Shown piece after piece: positions 7,903 to 16,126 of a stretch of 21,395 bases of DNA; positions within the stretch are counted from its first letter, which is position 1, and each line of letters begins with the position of its first letter. Origin of the DNA: Theodoxus fluviatilis (taxonomy: Eukaryota > Mollusca > Gastropoda > Cycloneritida > Neritidae); the NCBI GenBank assembly GCA_034096865.1, contig JAWQFJ010014891.1:1-21395 (forward strand), written 5' to 3'. The notes beneath the pieces were generated by a model. It was not told where the DNA came from. It did not search any database and saw only the letters and a program-made list of their open reading frames with translations. A program made the translations under genes and the position numbers.

Positions 7903-10553
7903 AAATGGCGGCACGAGAGGAGAGGGAAATGGCGGCACGAGAGCAGATTGAAATGGAGGCACGAGAGCAGAGGGAAATGGCGGCACGAGAGCAGAGGGAA
8001 ATGGCGGCACGAGAGCAAAGGGAAATGGCGGCACGAGAGCAGAGGGAAATGGCGGCACGAGAGCAAAGGGAAATGGCGGCACGAGAGCAGAGGGAAATGG
8101 CGGCACGAGAGCAGAGGGAAATGGCGGCACGAGAGCAGAGGGAAATGGCGGCACGAGAGCAGATTGAAATGGCGGCACGAGAGGAGAGGGAAATGGCGGC
8201 ACGAGAGCAGATTGAAATGGAGGCACGAGAGCAGAGGGAAATGGCGGCACGAGAGCAGATTGAAATGGAGGCACGAGAGCAGATTGAAATGGCGGCACGA
8301 GAGCAGATTGAAATGGAGGCACGAGAGCAGAGGGAAATGGCGGCACGAGAGGAGAGGGAAATGGCGGCACGAGAGCAGATTGAAATGGAGGCACGAGAGC
8401 AGAGGGAAATGGCGGCACGAGAGAAGAGGGAAATGGCGGCACGAGGGCAGAGAGAAATGGCGGCACGAGAGCAGAGGGAAATGGCGGCACGAGAGCAGAT
8501 TGAAATGGAGGCACGAGAGCAGAGGGAAATGGCGGCACGAGAGCAGAGGGAAATGGCGGCACGAGAGCAGATTGAAATGGAGGCACGAGAGCAGAGGGAA
8601 ATGGCGGCACGAGAGCAGATTGAAATGGAGGCACGAGAGCAGAGGGAAATGGCGGCAGGAGAGCAGAGGGAAATGGCGGCACGAGAGCAGAGGGAAATGG
8701 CGGCACGAGAGCAGAGGGAAATGGCGGCACGAGAGCAGAGGGAAATGGCGGCACGAGAGGAGAGGGAAATGGAGGCACGAGAGCAGAGGGAAATGGCGGC
8801 ACGAGAGCAGATTGAAATGGAGGCACGAGAGCAGAGGGAAATGGCGGCACGAGAGCAGATTGAAATGGAGGCACGAGAGCAGAGGGAAATGGCGGCACGA
8901 GAGCAGATTGAAATGGAGGCACGAGAGCAGAGGGAAATGGCGGCACGAGAGGAGAGGGAAATGGCGGCACGAGAGCAGATTGAAATGGCGGCACGAGAGC
9001 AGAGGGAAATGGCGGCACGAGAGCAGAGGGAAATGGAGGCACGAGAGCAGAGGGAAATGGCGGCACGAGAGCAGAGGGAAATGGAGGCACGAGAGAAGAG
9101 GGAAATGGCGGCACGAGAGCAGAGGGAAATGGCGGCACGAGAGAAGAGGGAAATGGCGGCACGAGAGAAGAGGGAAATGGTTGCTGGAGAGCAGAGGGAA
9201 ATGGCGGCACGAGAGCAGAGGGAAATGGCGGCACGAGAGAAGAGGGAAATGGTTGCACGAGAGCAGAGGGAAATGGCGGCACGAGAGCAGAGGGAAATGG
9301 CGGCACGAGAGCAGAGGGAAATGGCGGCACGAGAGCAGGGGGAAATGGCGGCACGAGAGCAGAGGGAAATGGCGGCACGAGAGCAGAGGGAAATGGCAGC
9401 ACGAGAGCAGAGGGAAATGGCGGCACGAGAGCAGAGGGAAATGGCAGCACGAGAACAGAGGGAAATGGCGGCACGAGAGCAGAGGGAAATGGCAGCACGA
9501 GAGCAGAGGGAAATGGTAGCACGAGAGCAGGGGGAAATGGCGGCACGAGAGCAGAGGGAAATGGCGGCACGAGAGCAGAGGGAAATGGCAGCACGAGAGC
9601 AGAGGGAAATGGCAGCACGAGAGCAGAGGGAAATGGCGGCACGAGAGAAGAGGGAAATGGCGGAACGAGAGCAGAGGGAAATGGCGGCACGAGAGCAGAG
9701 GGAAATGGCGGAACGACACTCAGTGTTTCATTCGCATTCCAGTCTGAATCCAGCCCCACCGTCACTCCAGACTTTGCGTTTCTCTGTGAACACCAGACTC
9801 GTTCAGACTTTGCGTTTCTCTGTGGACACCAGACTCGTTCAGACTTTGCGTGTCGCTGTGAACACCAGACTCGTTCAGACTTTGCGTGTCTCTGTGGACA
9901 CCAGACTCGTTCAGACTTTGCGTTTCTCTGTGGACACCAGACTCGTTCAGACTTTGCGTGTCTCTGTGGACACCAGACTCGTTCAGACTTTGCGTGTCGC
10001 TGTGAACACCAGACTCGTTCAGACTTTGCGTGTCTCTGTGGACACCAGACTCGTTCAGACTTTGCGTGTCGCTGTGAACACCAGACTCGTTCAGACTTTG
10101 CGTGTCGCTGTGAACACCAGACTCGTTCAGACTTTGCGTGTCTCTGTGGACACCAGACTCGTTCAGACTTTGCGTGTCGCTGTGAACACCAGACTTGTTC
10201 AGACTTTGCGTGTCTCTGTGGACACCAGACTCGTTCAGACTTTGCATTTCTCTGTGGGCACCAGACTCGTTCAGACTTTGCGTTTCTCTGTGGGCACCAG
10301 ACTCGTTCAGACTTTGCATTTCTCTGTGGTCACTAGACTCGTTCAGACTTTGCGTTTCTCTGTAAACACAAGACTCGTTCAGACTTTGCGTTTCTCTGTG
10401 AACACCAGACTCGTTCAGACTTTGCGTGTCTCTGTGGACACCAGACTCGTTCAGACTTTGCGTGTCTCTGTGGACACCAGACTCGTTCAGACTTTGCTCC
10501 TTGGTGGAAAGAACACTGCCAGTGAAAACCTACACACCCTCGCTTGCAGATAA
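7689..10553 (+). CDS. 954-codon open frame made of two tandem arrays (doubtful gene)
   Basis: It starts at ATG 7689 with about 70 non-repetitive residues (no clear signal peptide). It then runs through 75 octapeptides of the type REQREMAA (charged, helix-prone), a short linker, 20 dodecapeptides of the type QTLRFSVNTRLV, and ends LLLGGKNTASENLHTLACR. Continuity across two different arrays and their linker is striking. However, both periods (24 and 36 bp) are multiples of three, and the 24-bp array is also open in one other plus frame and two minus frames, so openness alone is weak evidence. The common variants (AGG to ATT, GCG to GAG, CAG to AAG or GAG) change codon positions 1 or 2 and hence the residue, with no excess of silent changes. 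I see no homologue by eye. A repetitive coiled-coil-like protein is possible; a non-coding minisatellite is more likely. Confidence 0.25.
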   Translation: MSPWYVLSSEHNCCDICIVSHFVYRQLLHRLWYQDAAMFSRTFTVPIGHCLVARLTSGLFARNCSPARWAKQMAAREEREMAAREQIEMEAREQREMAAREQREMAAREQREMAAREQREMAAREQREMAAREQREMAAREQREMAAREQREMAAREQIEMAAREEREMAAREQIEMEAREQREMAAREQIEMEAREQIEMAAREQIEMEAREQREMAAREEREMAAREQIEMEAREQREMAAREKREMAARGQREMAAREQREMAAREQIEMEAREQREMAAREQREMAAREQIEMEAREQREMAAREQIEMEAREQREMAAGEQREMAAREQREMAAREQREMAAREQREMAAREEREMEAREQREMAAREQIEMEAREQREMAAREQIEMEAREQREMAAREQIEMEAREQREMAAREEREMAAREQIEMAAREQREMAAREQREMEAREQREMAAREQREMEAREKREMAAREQREMAAREKREMAAREKREMVAGEQREMAAREQREMAAREKREMVAREQREMAAREQREMAAREQREMAAREQGEMAAREQREMAAREQREMAAREQREMAAREQREMAAREQREMAAREQREMAAREQREMVAREQGEMAAREQREMAAREQREMAAREQREMAAREQREMAAREKREMAEREQREMAAREQREMAERHSVFHSHSSLNPAPPSLQTLRFSVNTRLVQTLRFSVDTRLVQTLRVAVNTRLVQTLRVSVDTRLVQTLRFSVDTRLVQTLRVSVDTRLVQTLRVAVNTRLVQTLRVSVDTRLVQTLRVAVNTRLVQTLRVAVNTRLVQTLRVSVDTRLVQTLRVAVNTRLVQTLRVSVDTRLVQTLHFSVGTRLVQTLRFSVGTRLVQTLHFSVVTRLVQTLRFSVNTRLVQTLRFSVNTRLVQTLRVSVDTRLVQTLRVSVDTRLVQTLLLGGKNTASENLHTLACR
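7903..9716. repeat. 24-bp minisatellite, 75 units
   Basis: The consensus unit is AAATGGCGGCACGAGAGCAG followed by AGGG. The distance from the first to the last AAATGGCG (7903 to 9703) is 1800 bp, exactly 75 units, with no indel. Variants are clustered. About 14 units carry ATT in place of AGG, nearly always linked to GAG in place of the next GCG, and lie at 7925-9000. AAG variants begin at about 8420 but concentrate at 9090-9250, and GCA/GTA variants appear only after about 9390. This polarity is expected from local block duplication by unequal exchange or replication slippage. Confidence 0.98.
9768..10497. repeat. 36-bp minisatellite, 20 units
   Basis: Twenty 36-bp units (9768-10487, exactly 720 bp) plus a 10-bp partial unit. 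Each begins CAGACTTTGCG and contains CTCTGTGGACACCAGACTCG. Main variants are GCGTTTCTC or GCGTGTCTC or GCGTGTCGC, and GGACACC or GAACACC or GGGCACC. CAGACT occurs twice per unit, which suggests the unit arose from a shorter ancestor. It lies about 50 bp after the 24-bp array. Confidence 0.98.
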
Positions 10554-10999
10554 AACACAAAATGTCTGCCAAGCGAAGCAAAACTTAGAAAAGTTCCATT
10601 GCAGTTTTTTCCAGGCAATGGGTCAGGCATAGTTATGCCAGTTGCTCTTTTTCCCTTCGGTATGCATGTTCTGAATGACGATCGGTTGCAGCAATCTTTC
10701 GGGCCAAAAGTGAGCAAAACAAAATTGGTTTCTCACCTGGACAATCCAAGAAGTAGCCCCACCCCCCGTCAGAGATGAAGCAACACCAACTGAGAGAAGT
10801 CAGCTCGTAAGCACGTCCGTCCACTGCAGCAAAGGGAAAATCTCCAAGCTTCTGTTGAACGCCTTTACGCAGCTCTACTTTCCCTCCGTCAAAGCTGCCC
10901 GCCTCGGATTCCTCAGGACTCCGAGAAGATGATTTATTTCGAGCTGCAGACACTGACTGTCTGACTTTCTTGTGCTCGCGCCTCGCTGACAGTGACCTA
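10498..10999. other. Unique spacer with a possible splice donor on the minus strand
   Basis: No gene is recognised. On the minus strand a frame opens at a GTG (10953-10951), not an ATG, and reads VSAARNKSSSRSPEE and onward. The plus strand has CTCACCTGGAC (about 10732-10742), so the minus strand reads CAG|GTGAGA, a consensus-like splice donor. An exon ending there is conceivable. The frame across 10755-10775 depends on a G-run that differs by one base between the palindrome arms, so translation past it is uncertain. Confidence 0.3.
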
Positions 11000-11220
11000 C
11001 CCTGCGTTCCGTTGACTCTGCTTCATCTCTGCTACGGTGTAGCAGGCTCAGGAGTTTCGATTGGTCGGTTTCTTTAATTATTTTAAAAGCACGTTACCAT
11101 TAAAAGTAGAGGGTTTTGGAGGCCCCCTTTGAATACACGAATCCCCAATATTATTTTACACTCAAATTTATCACTCTTGATCGAAGAAACGACTTAATAA
11201 AAGTATTAGGGTCGAAAATC
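11000..11220 (+). repeat. Left terminal inverted repeat of the 893-bp element
   Basis: Pairs with 11671-11892. Differences include GTTGACTC versus GCTGCACTC, ACGGTG versus ACGATG, GATTGG versus GAATGG and a one-base length change. These show the two repeats are diverged copies and not a local sequencing fold-back, in contrast to the giant palindrome. Confidence 0.9.
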
Positions 11221-11291
11221 ATTCATTCACAATCTTTGGTGACGTTTCACCCAGTGGCAGAGGTCAACTTCCTGTCAAGGTCGCGCAGCAG

Positions 11292-11567
11292 CTAGAGCAT
11301 CTGTGCGCCACTTGCTGTGCCTACACACGATGAAACTACAGAACTCGTAGCCGCATTTGATTGGCTCATACTATACACAACTAATTGGAAGTCACTCCAC
11401 GGACTTGCACGGTAAACATGCTTCGAACCATGGAGTTTACATAACATAGAAGTGGCTAACGTGCCGATTGCTGTCAAATTTCGAAGAAATAACCGTTTTC
11501 GTGCTCTCATCATCGTGGCAGATTGGATTGCATGCCTTGGTTTGATATTTATAGTAAACGTCAGCAT
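11292..11567 (-). CDS. 91-codon ATG frame in the element core (unrecognised)
   Basis: It opens with an ATG (11567-11565) and encodes a basic N-terminal half followed by a Ser/Ala-rich C-terminal end. No domain, metal-binding pattern or DDE-type motif is visible, and 91 residues are too few for a transposase. It could be chance in a 450-bp core. Its right-arm copy (14277-14552) is identical, but that gives no independent support because the arm is duplicated. Confidence 0.15.
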   Translation of the reverse strand: MLTFTINIKPRHAIQSATMMRARKRLFLRNLTAIGTLATSMLCKLHGSKHVYRASPWSDFQLVVYSMSQSNAATSSVVSSCVGTASGAQML

Positions 11568-11670
11568 TTATACCCATGAGTGTAACGATTTAGCAGACGA
11601 CACACATTTTTGGATTCCCTTGACCTTCCTCTATGACTGGTGATGGTTACCTCCCTTTTGTTATTTAACG

Positions 11671-11892
11671 GATTTTCGACCCTAATACTTTTATTAAGTC
11701 GTTTCTTCGATCAAGAGTGATAAATTTGAGTGTGAAATAATATTGGGGATTCGTGTATTCAAAGAGGGCCTCCAAAACCCTCTACTTTTAATGGTAACGT
11801 GCTTTTTAAGTAATTAAAGAAACCGACCATTCGAAACTCCTGAGCCTGCTACATCGTAGCAGAGATGAAGCAGAGTGCAGCGGAACGCAGGG
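11671..11892 (-). repeat. Right terminal inverted repeat of the 893-bp element
   Basis: Reverse complement of 11000-11220 at about 95% identity. The alignment stops cleanly at CCCTGCG on the outside and GTCGAAAATC on the inside. Confidence 0.9.
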
Positions 11893-12254
11893 CTCGTCTT
11901 GTCACAGCTGCAGCGCGCCCCAAATTATTTGAAGGACGCGCGTGTCTTTGTGTGTGTCTACTCTCCAGCTCTGGCACAGAGCCGGAAAAAATCGGTGATA
12001 GACAACACTCGTTCATAAGAAATCTACGTCGTCACTTCCTGTGGATAGTGTGGGTAACAAAATCACGGAGTTGTTATTAACACACAGAGTACACGTATAC
12101 AACCATTCAACATGAGAAAAGGGACATAATATGGAGAAAACTACGCTCTCCTGATTAACAACACAAGACAAAATTCCTTTGTCCATAGCAAATTTGCCAA
12201 AGAAATACTTTTTTTAAAACCTGGCTAATGCTTACCAAAGGTACAGAGGTAATT
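11893..12254. other. Unique spacer between the two DNA elements
   Basis: No gene or repeat is recognised. It is AT-rich toward its right end and ends GGTAATT directly before the GTGGCGGGG terminus of the next element. Confidence 0.45.
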
Positions 12255-12278
12255 GTGGCGGGGTGTGTGTTCCCGTTC

Positions 12279-12343
12279 CGCCGTTTCCCATTTCGCCGTT
12301 TCCCATTTCGCCGTTTCCCGTTTTGCCGTTTCCCGTTTCGCCG
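12279..12343 (+). repeat. 15-bp subterminal repeat array
   Basis: Four tandem units of CGCCGTTTCCC(A/G)TTT plus a final CGCCG. The fourth unit begins TGCCG, otherwise units differ only at one A/G position. Inverted single copies sit near 12836-12886. Confidence 0.85.
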
Positions 12344-12690
12344 TATTAATCAAGTAAGTGTCACTTTGCCGTAAAAGTGAGATACATAGAAATCAGTAAA
12401 AGTGAGAGATATAGCGCTCAGCTCAGACCGCACCCGCCACTCCGCCTGACTGACTTCGCACGCCCGGGGAGTTATGCTAAGATCCGGCCGAGATAATGTA
12501 TCTGCGTTTTGTGACAAACGTCTTGCGCGGCGGTACTGTACTCCATGCACCTTAACGGTCCGCGTGATTCGGGTGTAATCTTAAGCTAAACGACGTTCCG
12601 AATATTTCCGACTTCGACCATTTCAGCAACGACAATAAACATCGTTTAGCGCGGTCTCGTTCTCGTTCAAATGCCGAGCTTTCAAACTGG

Positions 12691-12718
12691 GGTACTCTGT
12701 CCGCCCGGTCAGAGTACC
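12691..12718. repeat. Perfect 9-bp stem-loop
   Basis: GGTACTCTG (12691-12699) and CAGAGTACC (12710-12718) flank a 10-base GC-rich loop, and a further GGTAC follows. It lies between the two copies of the TTTCCGACTTCG direct repeat. The function is unknown; such hairpins are common in non-autonomous element interiors. Confidence 0.7.
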
Positions 12719-12892
12719 TCGGGTACAGTGTCCACGAATGTTTCCGACTTCGACCATTTCAGCCCCAGTACGGCGAACCGACACTAAAGAGGACGGCGAA
12801 ATAGCACTGGATCGCCTTAAGAAATAAATTGATGAATACGGCGATTTGACACCCATACGGCGAAACGGGAAACGGCGAAACGGTACCCAACC

Positions 12893-12951
12893 CCCCTGCC
12901 TCCCCTCCCCCCTCCCCCTCCTCCCCCCCCCCCCCCCCCCACCCCCGCCAC
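12893..12951. repeat. C-rich spacer at the palindrome centre (G-rich on the minus strand)
   Basis: Fifty-nine bases, almost all C with a few T, including a run of 18 C (12923-12940). The minus strand therefore has many runs of three or more G separated by one or two bases, a strong G-quadruplex-forming pattern. It is the only asymmetric part of the palindrome. Its last bases, CCCCGCCAC, match the inverted terminus of the element at 12255. Confidence 0.9.
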
Positions 12952-13589
12952 GGTTGGGTACCGTTTCGCCGTTTCCCGTTTCGCCGTATGGGTGTCAAAT
13001 CGCCGTATTCATCAATTTATTTCTTAAGGCGATCCAGTGCTATTTCGCCGTCCTCTTTAGTGTCGGTTCGCCGTACTGGGGCTGAAATGGTCGAAGTCGG
13101 AAACATTCGTGGACACTGTACCCGAGGTACTCTGACCGGGCGGACAGAGTACCCCAGTTTGAAAGCTCGGCATTTGAACGAGAACGAGACCGCGCTAAAC
13201 GATGTTTATTGTCGTTGCTGAAATGGTCGAAGTCGGAAATATTCGGAACGTCGTTTAGCTTAAGATTACACCCGAATCACGCGGACCGTTAAGGTGCATG
13301 GAGTACAGTACCGCCGCGCAAGACGTTTGTCACAAAACGCAGATACATTATCTCGGCCGGATCTTAGCATAACTCCCCGGGCGTGCGAAGTCAGTCAGGC
13401 GGAGTGGCGGGTGCGGTCTGAGCTGAGCGCTATATCTCTCACTTTTACTGATTTCTATGTATCTCACTTTTACGGCAAAGTGACACTTACTTGATTAATA
13501 CGGCGAAACGGGAAACGGCAAAACGGGAAACGGCGAAATGGGAAACGGCGAAATGGGAAACGGCGGAACGGGAACACACACCCCGCCAC
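12952..13589 (-). mobile_element. Mirror copy of the 15-bp-repeat element (lacks the C-rich end)
   Basis: An exact reverse complement of 12255-12892. The outer end reads CCCCGCCAC followed by AATTACC. The inner end begins at GGTTGGGTACC, so the C/G-rich terminal 59 bp is present once only, in the spacer. Confidence 0.85.
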
Positions 13590-13951
13590 AATTACCTCTG
13601 TACCTTTGGTAAGCATTAGCCAGGTTTTAAAAAAAGTATTTCTTTGGCAAATTTGCTATGGACAAAGGAATTTTGTCTTGTGTTGTTAATCAGGAGAGCG
13701 TAGTTTTCTCCATATTATGTCCCTTTTCTCATGTTGAATGGTTGTATACGTGTACTCTGTGTGTTAATAACAACTCCGTGATTTTGTTACCCACACTATC
13801 CACAGGAAGTGACGACGTAGATTTCTTATGAACGAGTGTTGTCTATCACCGATTTTTTCCGGCTCTGTGCCAGAGCTGGAGAGTAGACACACACAAAGAC
13901 ACGCGCGTCCTTCAAATAATTTGGGGCGCGCTGCAGCTGTGACAAGACGAG

Positions 13952-14844
13952 CCCTGCGTTCCGCTGCACTCTGCTTCATCTCTGCTACGATGTAGCAGGC
14001 TCAGGAGTTTCGAATGGTCGGTTTCTTTAATTACTTAAAAAGCACGTTACCATTAAAAGTAGAGGGTTTTGGAGGCCCTCTTTGAATACACGAATCCCCA
14101 ATATTATTTCACACTCAAATTTATCACTCTTGATCGAAGAAACGACTTAATAAAAGTATTAGGGTCGAAAATCCGTTAAATAACAAAAGGGAGGTAACCA
14201 TCACCAGTCATAGAGGAAGGTCAAGGGAATCCAAAAATGTGTGTCGTCTGCTAAATCGTTACACTCATGGGTATAAATGCTGACGTTTACTATAAATATC
14301 AAACCAAGGCATGCAATCCAATCTGCCACGATGATGAGAGCACGAAAACGGTTATTTCTTCGAAATTTGACAGCAATCGGCACGTTAGCCACTTCTATGT
14401 TATGTAAACTCCATGGTTCGAAGCATGTTTACCGTGCAAGTCCGTGGAGTGACTTCCAATTAGTTGTGTATAGTATGAGCCAATCAAATGCGGCTACGAG
14501 TTCTGTAGTTTCATCGTGTGTAGGCACAGCAAGTGGCGCACAGATGCTCTAGCTGCTGCGCGACCTTGACAGGAAGTTGACCTCTGCCACTGGGTGAAAC
14601 GTCACCAAAGATTGTGAATGAATGATTTTCGACCCTAATACTTTTATTAAGTCGTTTCTTCGATCAAGAGTGATAAATTTGAGTGTAAAATAATATTGGG
14701 GATTCGTGTATTCAAAGGGGGCCTCCAAAACCCTCTACTTTTAATGGTAACGTGCTTTTAAAATAATTAAAGAAACCGACCAATCGAAACTCCTGAGCCT
14801 GCTACACCGTAGCAGAGATGAAGCAGAGTCAACGGAACGCAGGG
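13952..14844 (-). mobile_element. Mirror copy of the 893-bp inverted-repeat element
   Basis: Exact mirror of 11000-11892, including every difference between its two terminal repeats. The 91-codon frame appears on the plus strand at 14277-14552. Confidence 0.9.
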
Positions 14845-15345
14845 TAGGTCACTGTCAGCGAGGCGCGAGCACAAGAAAGTCAGACAGTCAGTGTCTGCAG
14901 CTCGAAATAAATCATCTTCTCGGAGTCCTGAGGAATCCGAGGCGGGCAGCTTTGACGGAGGGAAAGTAGAGCTGCGTAAAGGCGTTCAACAGAAGCTTGG
15001 AGATTTTCCCTTTGCTGCAGTGGACGGACGTGCTTACGAGCTGACTTCTCTCAGTTGGTGTTGCTTCATCTCTGACGGGGGTGGGGCTACTTCTTGGATT
15101 GTCCAGGTGAGAAACCAATTTTGTTTTGCTCACTTTTGGCCCGAAAGATTGCTGCAACCGATCGTCATTCAGAACATGCATACCGAAGGGAAAAAGAGCA
15201 ACTGGCATAACTATGCCTGACCCATTGCCTGGAAAAAACTGCAATGGAACTTTTCTAAGTTTTGCTTCGCTTGGCAGACATTTTGTGTTTTATCTGCAAG
15301 CGAGGGTGTGTAGGTTTTCACTGGCAGTGTTCTTTCCACCAAGGA
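14845..15345. other. Mirror of the unique spacer, with a one-base G-run difference
   Basis: Mirrors 10498-10999. The plus strand has CAGGTGAGA near 15105-15113 (donor-like). GACGGGGGTGGGG around 15072-15084 has one G fewer than the left-arm copy, which shifts the frame read through it. Confidence 0.7.
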
Positions 15346-16075
15346 GCAAAGTCTGAACGAGTCTGGTGTCCACAGAGACACGCAAAGTCTGAACGAGTCT
15401 GGTGTCCACAGAGACACGCAAAGTCTGAACGAGTCTGGTGTTCACAGAGAAACGCAAAGTCTGAACGAGTCTTGTGTTTACAGAGAAACGCAAAGTCTGA
15501 ACGAGTCTAGTGACCACAGAGAAATGCAAAGTCTGAACGAGTCTGGTGCCCACAGAGAAACGCAAAGTCTGAACGAGTCTGGTGCCCACAGAGAAATGCA
15601 AAGTCTGAACGAGTCTGGTGTCCACAGAGACACGCAAAGTCTGAACAAGTCTGGTGTTCACAGCGACACGCAAAGTCTGAACGAGTCTGGTGTCCACAGA
15701 GACACGCAAAGTCTGAACGAGTCTGGTGTTCACAGCGACACGCAAAGTCTGAACGAGTCTGGTGTTCACAGCGACACGCAAAGTCTGAACGAGTCTGGTG
15801 TCCACAGAGACACGCAAAGTCTGAACGAGTCTGGTGTTCACAGCGACACGCAAAGTCTGAACGAGTCTGGTGTCCACAGAGACACGCAAAGTCTGAACGA
15901 GTCTGGTGTCCACAGAGAAACGCAAAGTCTGAACGAGTCTGGTGTCCACAGAGACACGCAAAGTCTGAACGAGTCTGGTGTTCACAGCGACACGCAAAGT
16001 CTGAACGAGTCTGGTGTCCACAGAGAAACGCAAAGTCTGAACGAGTCTGGTGTTCACAGAGAAACGCAAAGTCTG
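15346..16075 (-). repeat. Mirror of the 36-bp minisatellite
   Basis: The same 20 units in reverse order and orientation, length unchanged, with the same variant order as 9768-10497. This precise match of variant order shows that the arms are copies of one another. Confidence 0.95.
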
Positions 16076-16126
16076 GAGTGACGGTGGGGCTGGATTCAGA
16101 CTGGAATGCGAATGAAACACTGAGTG

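Larger units (their letters stand above)
11000..11892. mobile_element. Non-autonomous DNA element with 221-bp terminal inverted repeats
   Basis: The left terminal inverted repeat is 11000-11220 and the right is 11671-11892, about 95% identical. Both begin CCCTGCGTTCCG and end GTCGAAAATC at the interior junction. Shared landmarks are GTAGCAGGCTCAGGAGTTTC, ACGTTACCATTAAAAGTAGA and GAAGAAACGACTTAATAAAA. The 450-bp interior encodes no transposase; its only ATG frame is a 91-codon minus-strand one. Long terminal repeats with a short core are the foldback/MITE architecture. No target-site duplication is evident at the chosen ends (CTA before, CTC after), so the true ends may lie a few bases away. 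Superfamily unknown. Confidence 0.8.
4882..12892 (+). repeat. Left arm of the giant inverted repeat (palindrome)
   Basis: Reverse complement of 12952-21395. Paired positions sum to 25844 from the centre out to about 10.8 kb, 25843 to about 9.53 kb, then 25842. The sums then climb to 25853 at 7.88 kb, 25862 at 7.25 kb, 25927 at 6.91 kb, 26060 at 6.26 kb, 26135 at 5.80 kb and 26277 at 4.88 kb. The arm probably extends further left, but the window ends on the other side. Tandem arrays in this arm are in exact register, so this is the reliable copy. Confidence 0.97.
12255..12951. mobile_element. Putative non-autonomous DNA element with 15-bp subterminal repeats
   Basis: The left end is GTGGCGGGG and the right end is CCCCGCCAC, a 9-bp terminal inverted repeat. 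Next to the left end are four 15-bp units of CGCCGTTTCCC(A/G)TTT (12279-12343). Near the right end the same motif appears inverted (CGGCGAAACGGGAAA at about 12858-12880). The interior has a direct repeat TTTCCGACTTCGACCATTTC (about 12604 and 12740) and a perfect 9-bp hairpin (12691-12699 with 12710-12718). No transposase is present. Inverted subterminal repeats suggest transposase-binding arrays. The right end contains the C-rich tract at the palindrome centre. Family unknown; the right boundary is the less certain one because the fold occurs there. Confidence 0.6.

Noticed and set aside
7839..9765. Minus-strand frames of over 600 codons (HFPLLSCR and PPFPSALV repeats)
   Set aside because: They are open only because a 24-bp period preserves phase and the unit lacks stops. 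There is no unique N- or C-terminal domain beyond a few residues.
7903..10497. CRISPR-like regular repeats
   Set aside because: The 24-bp and 36-bp units are directly contiguous, with no unique spacers between them, and there are no cas-type genes. The setting is eukaryotic.
12893..12951. Hairpin-sealed transposon end or viral hairpin telomere
   Set aside because: A sealed hairpin would not skip 59 bp of complementary sequence. No viral replication gene is present, and the flanks are ordinary repeats.
12846..13085. Protein frame spanning the palindrome centre (poly-Pro)
   Set aside because: The proline run is the C-tract, and the same frame appears on both strands through symmetry. No domain is present.
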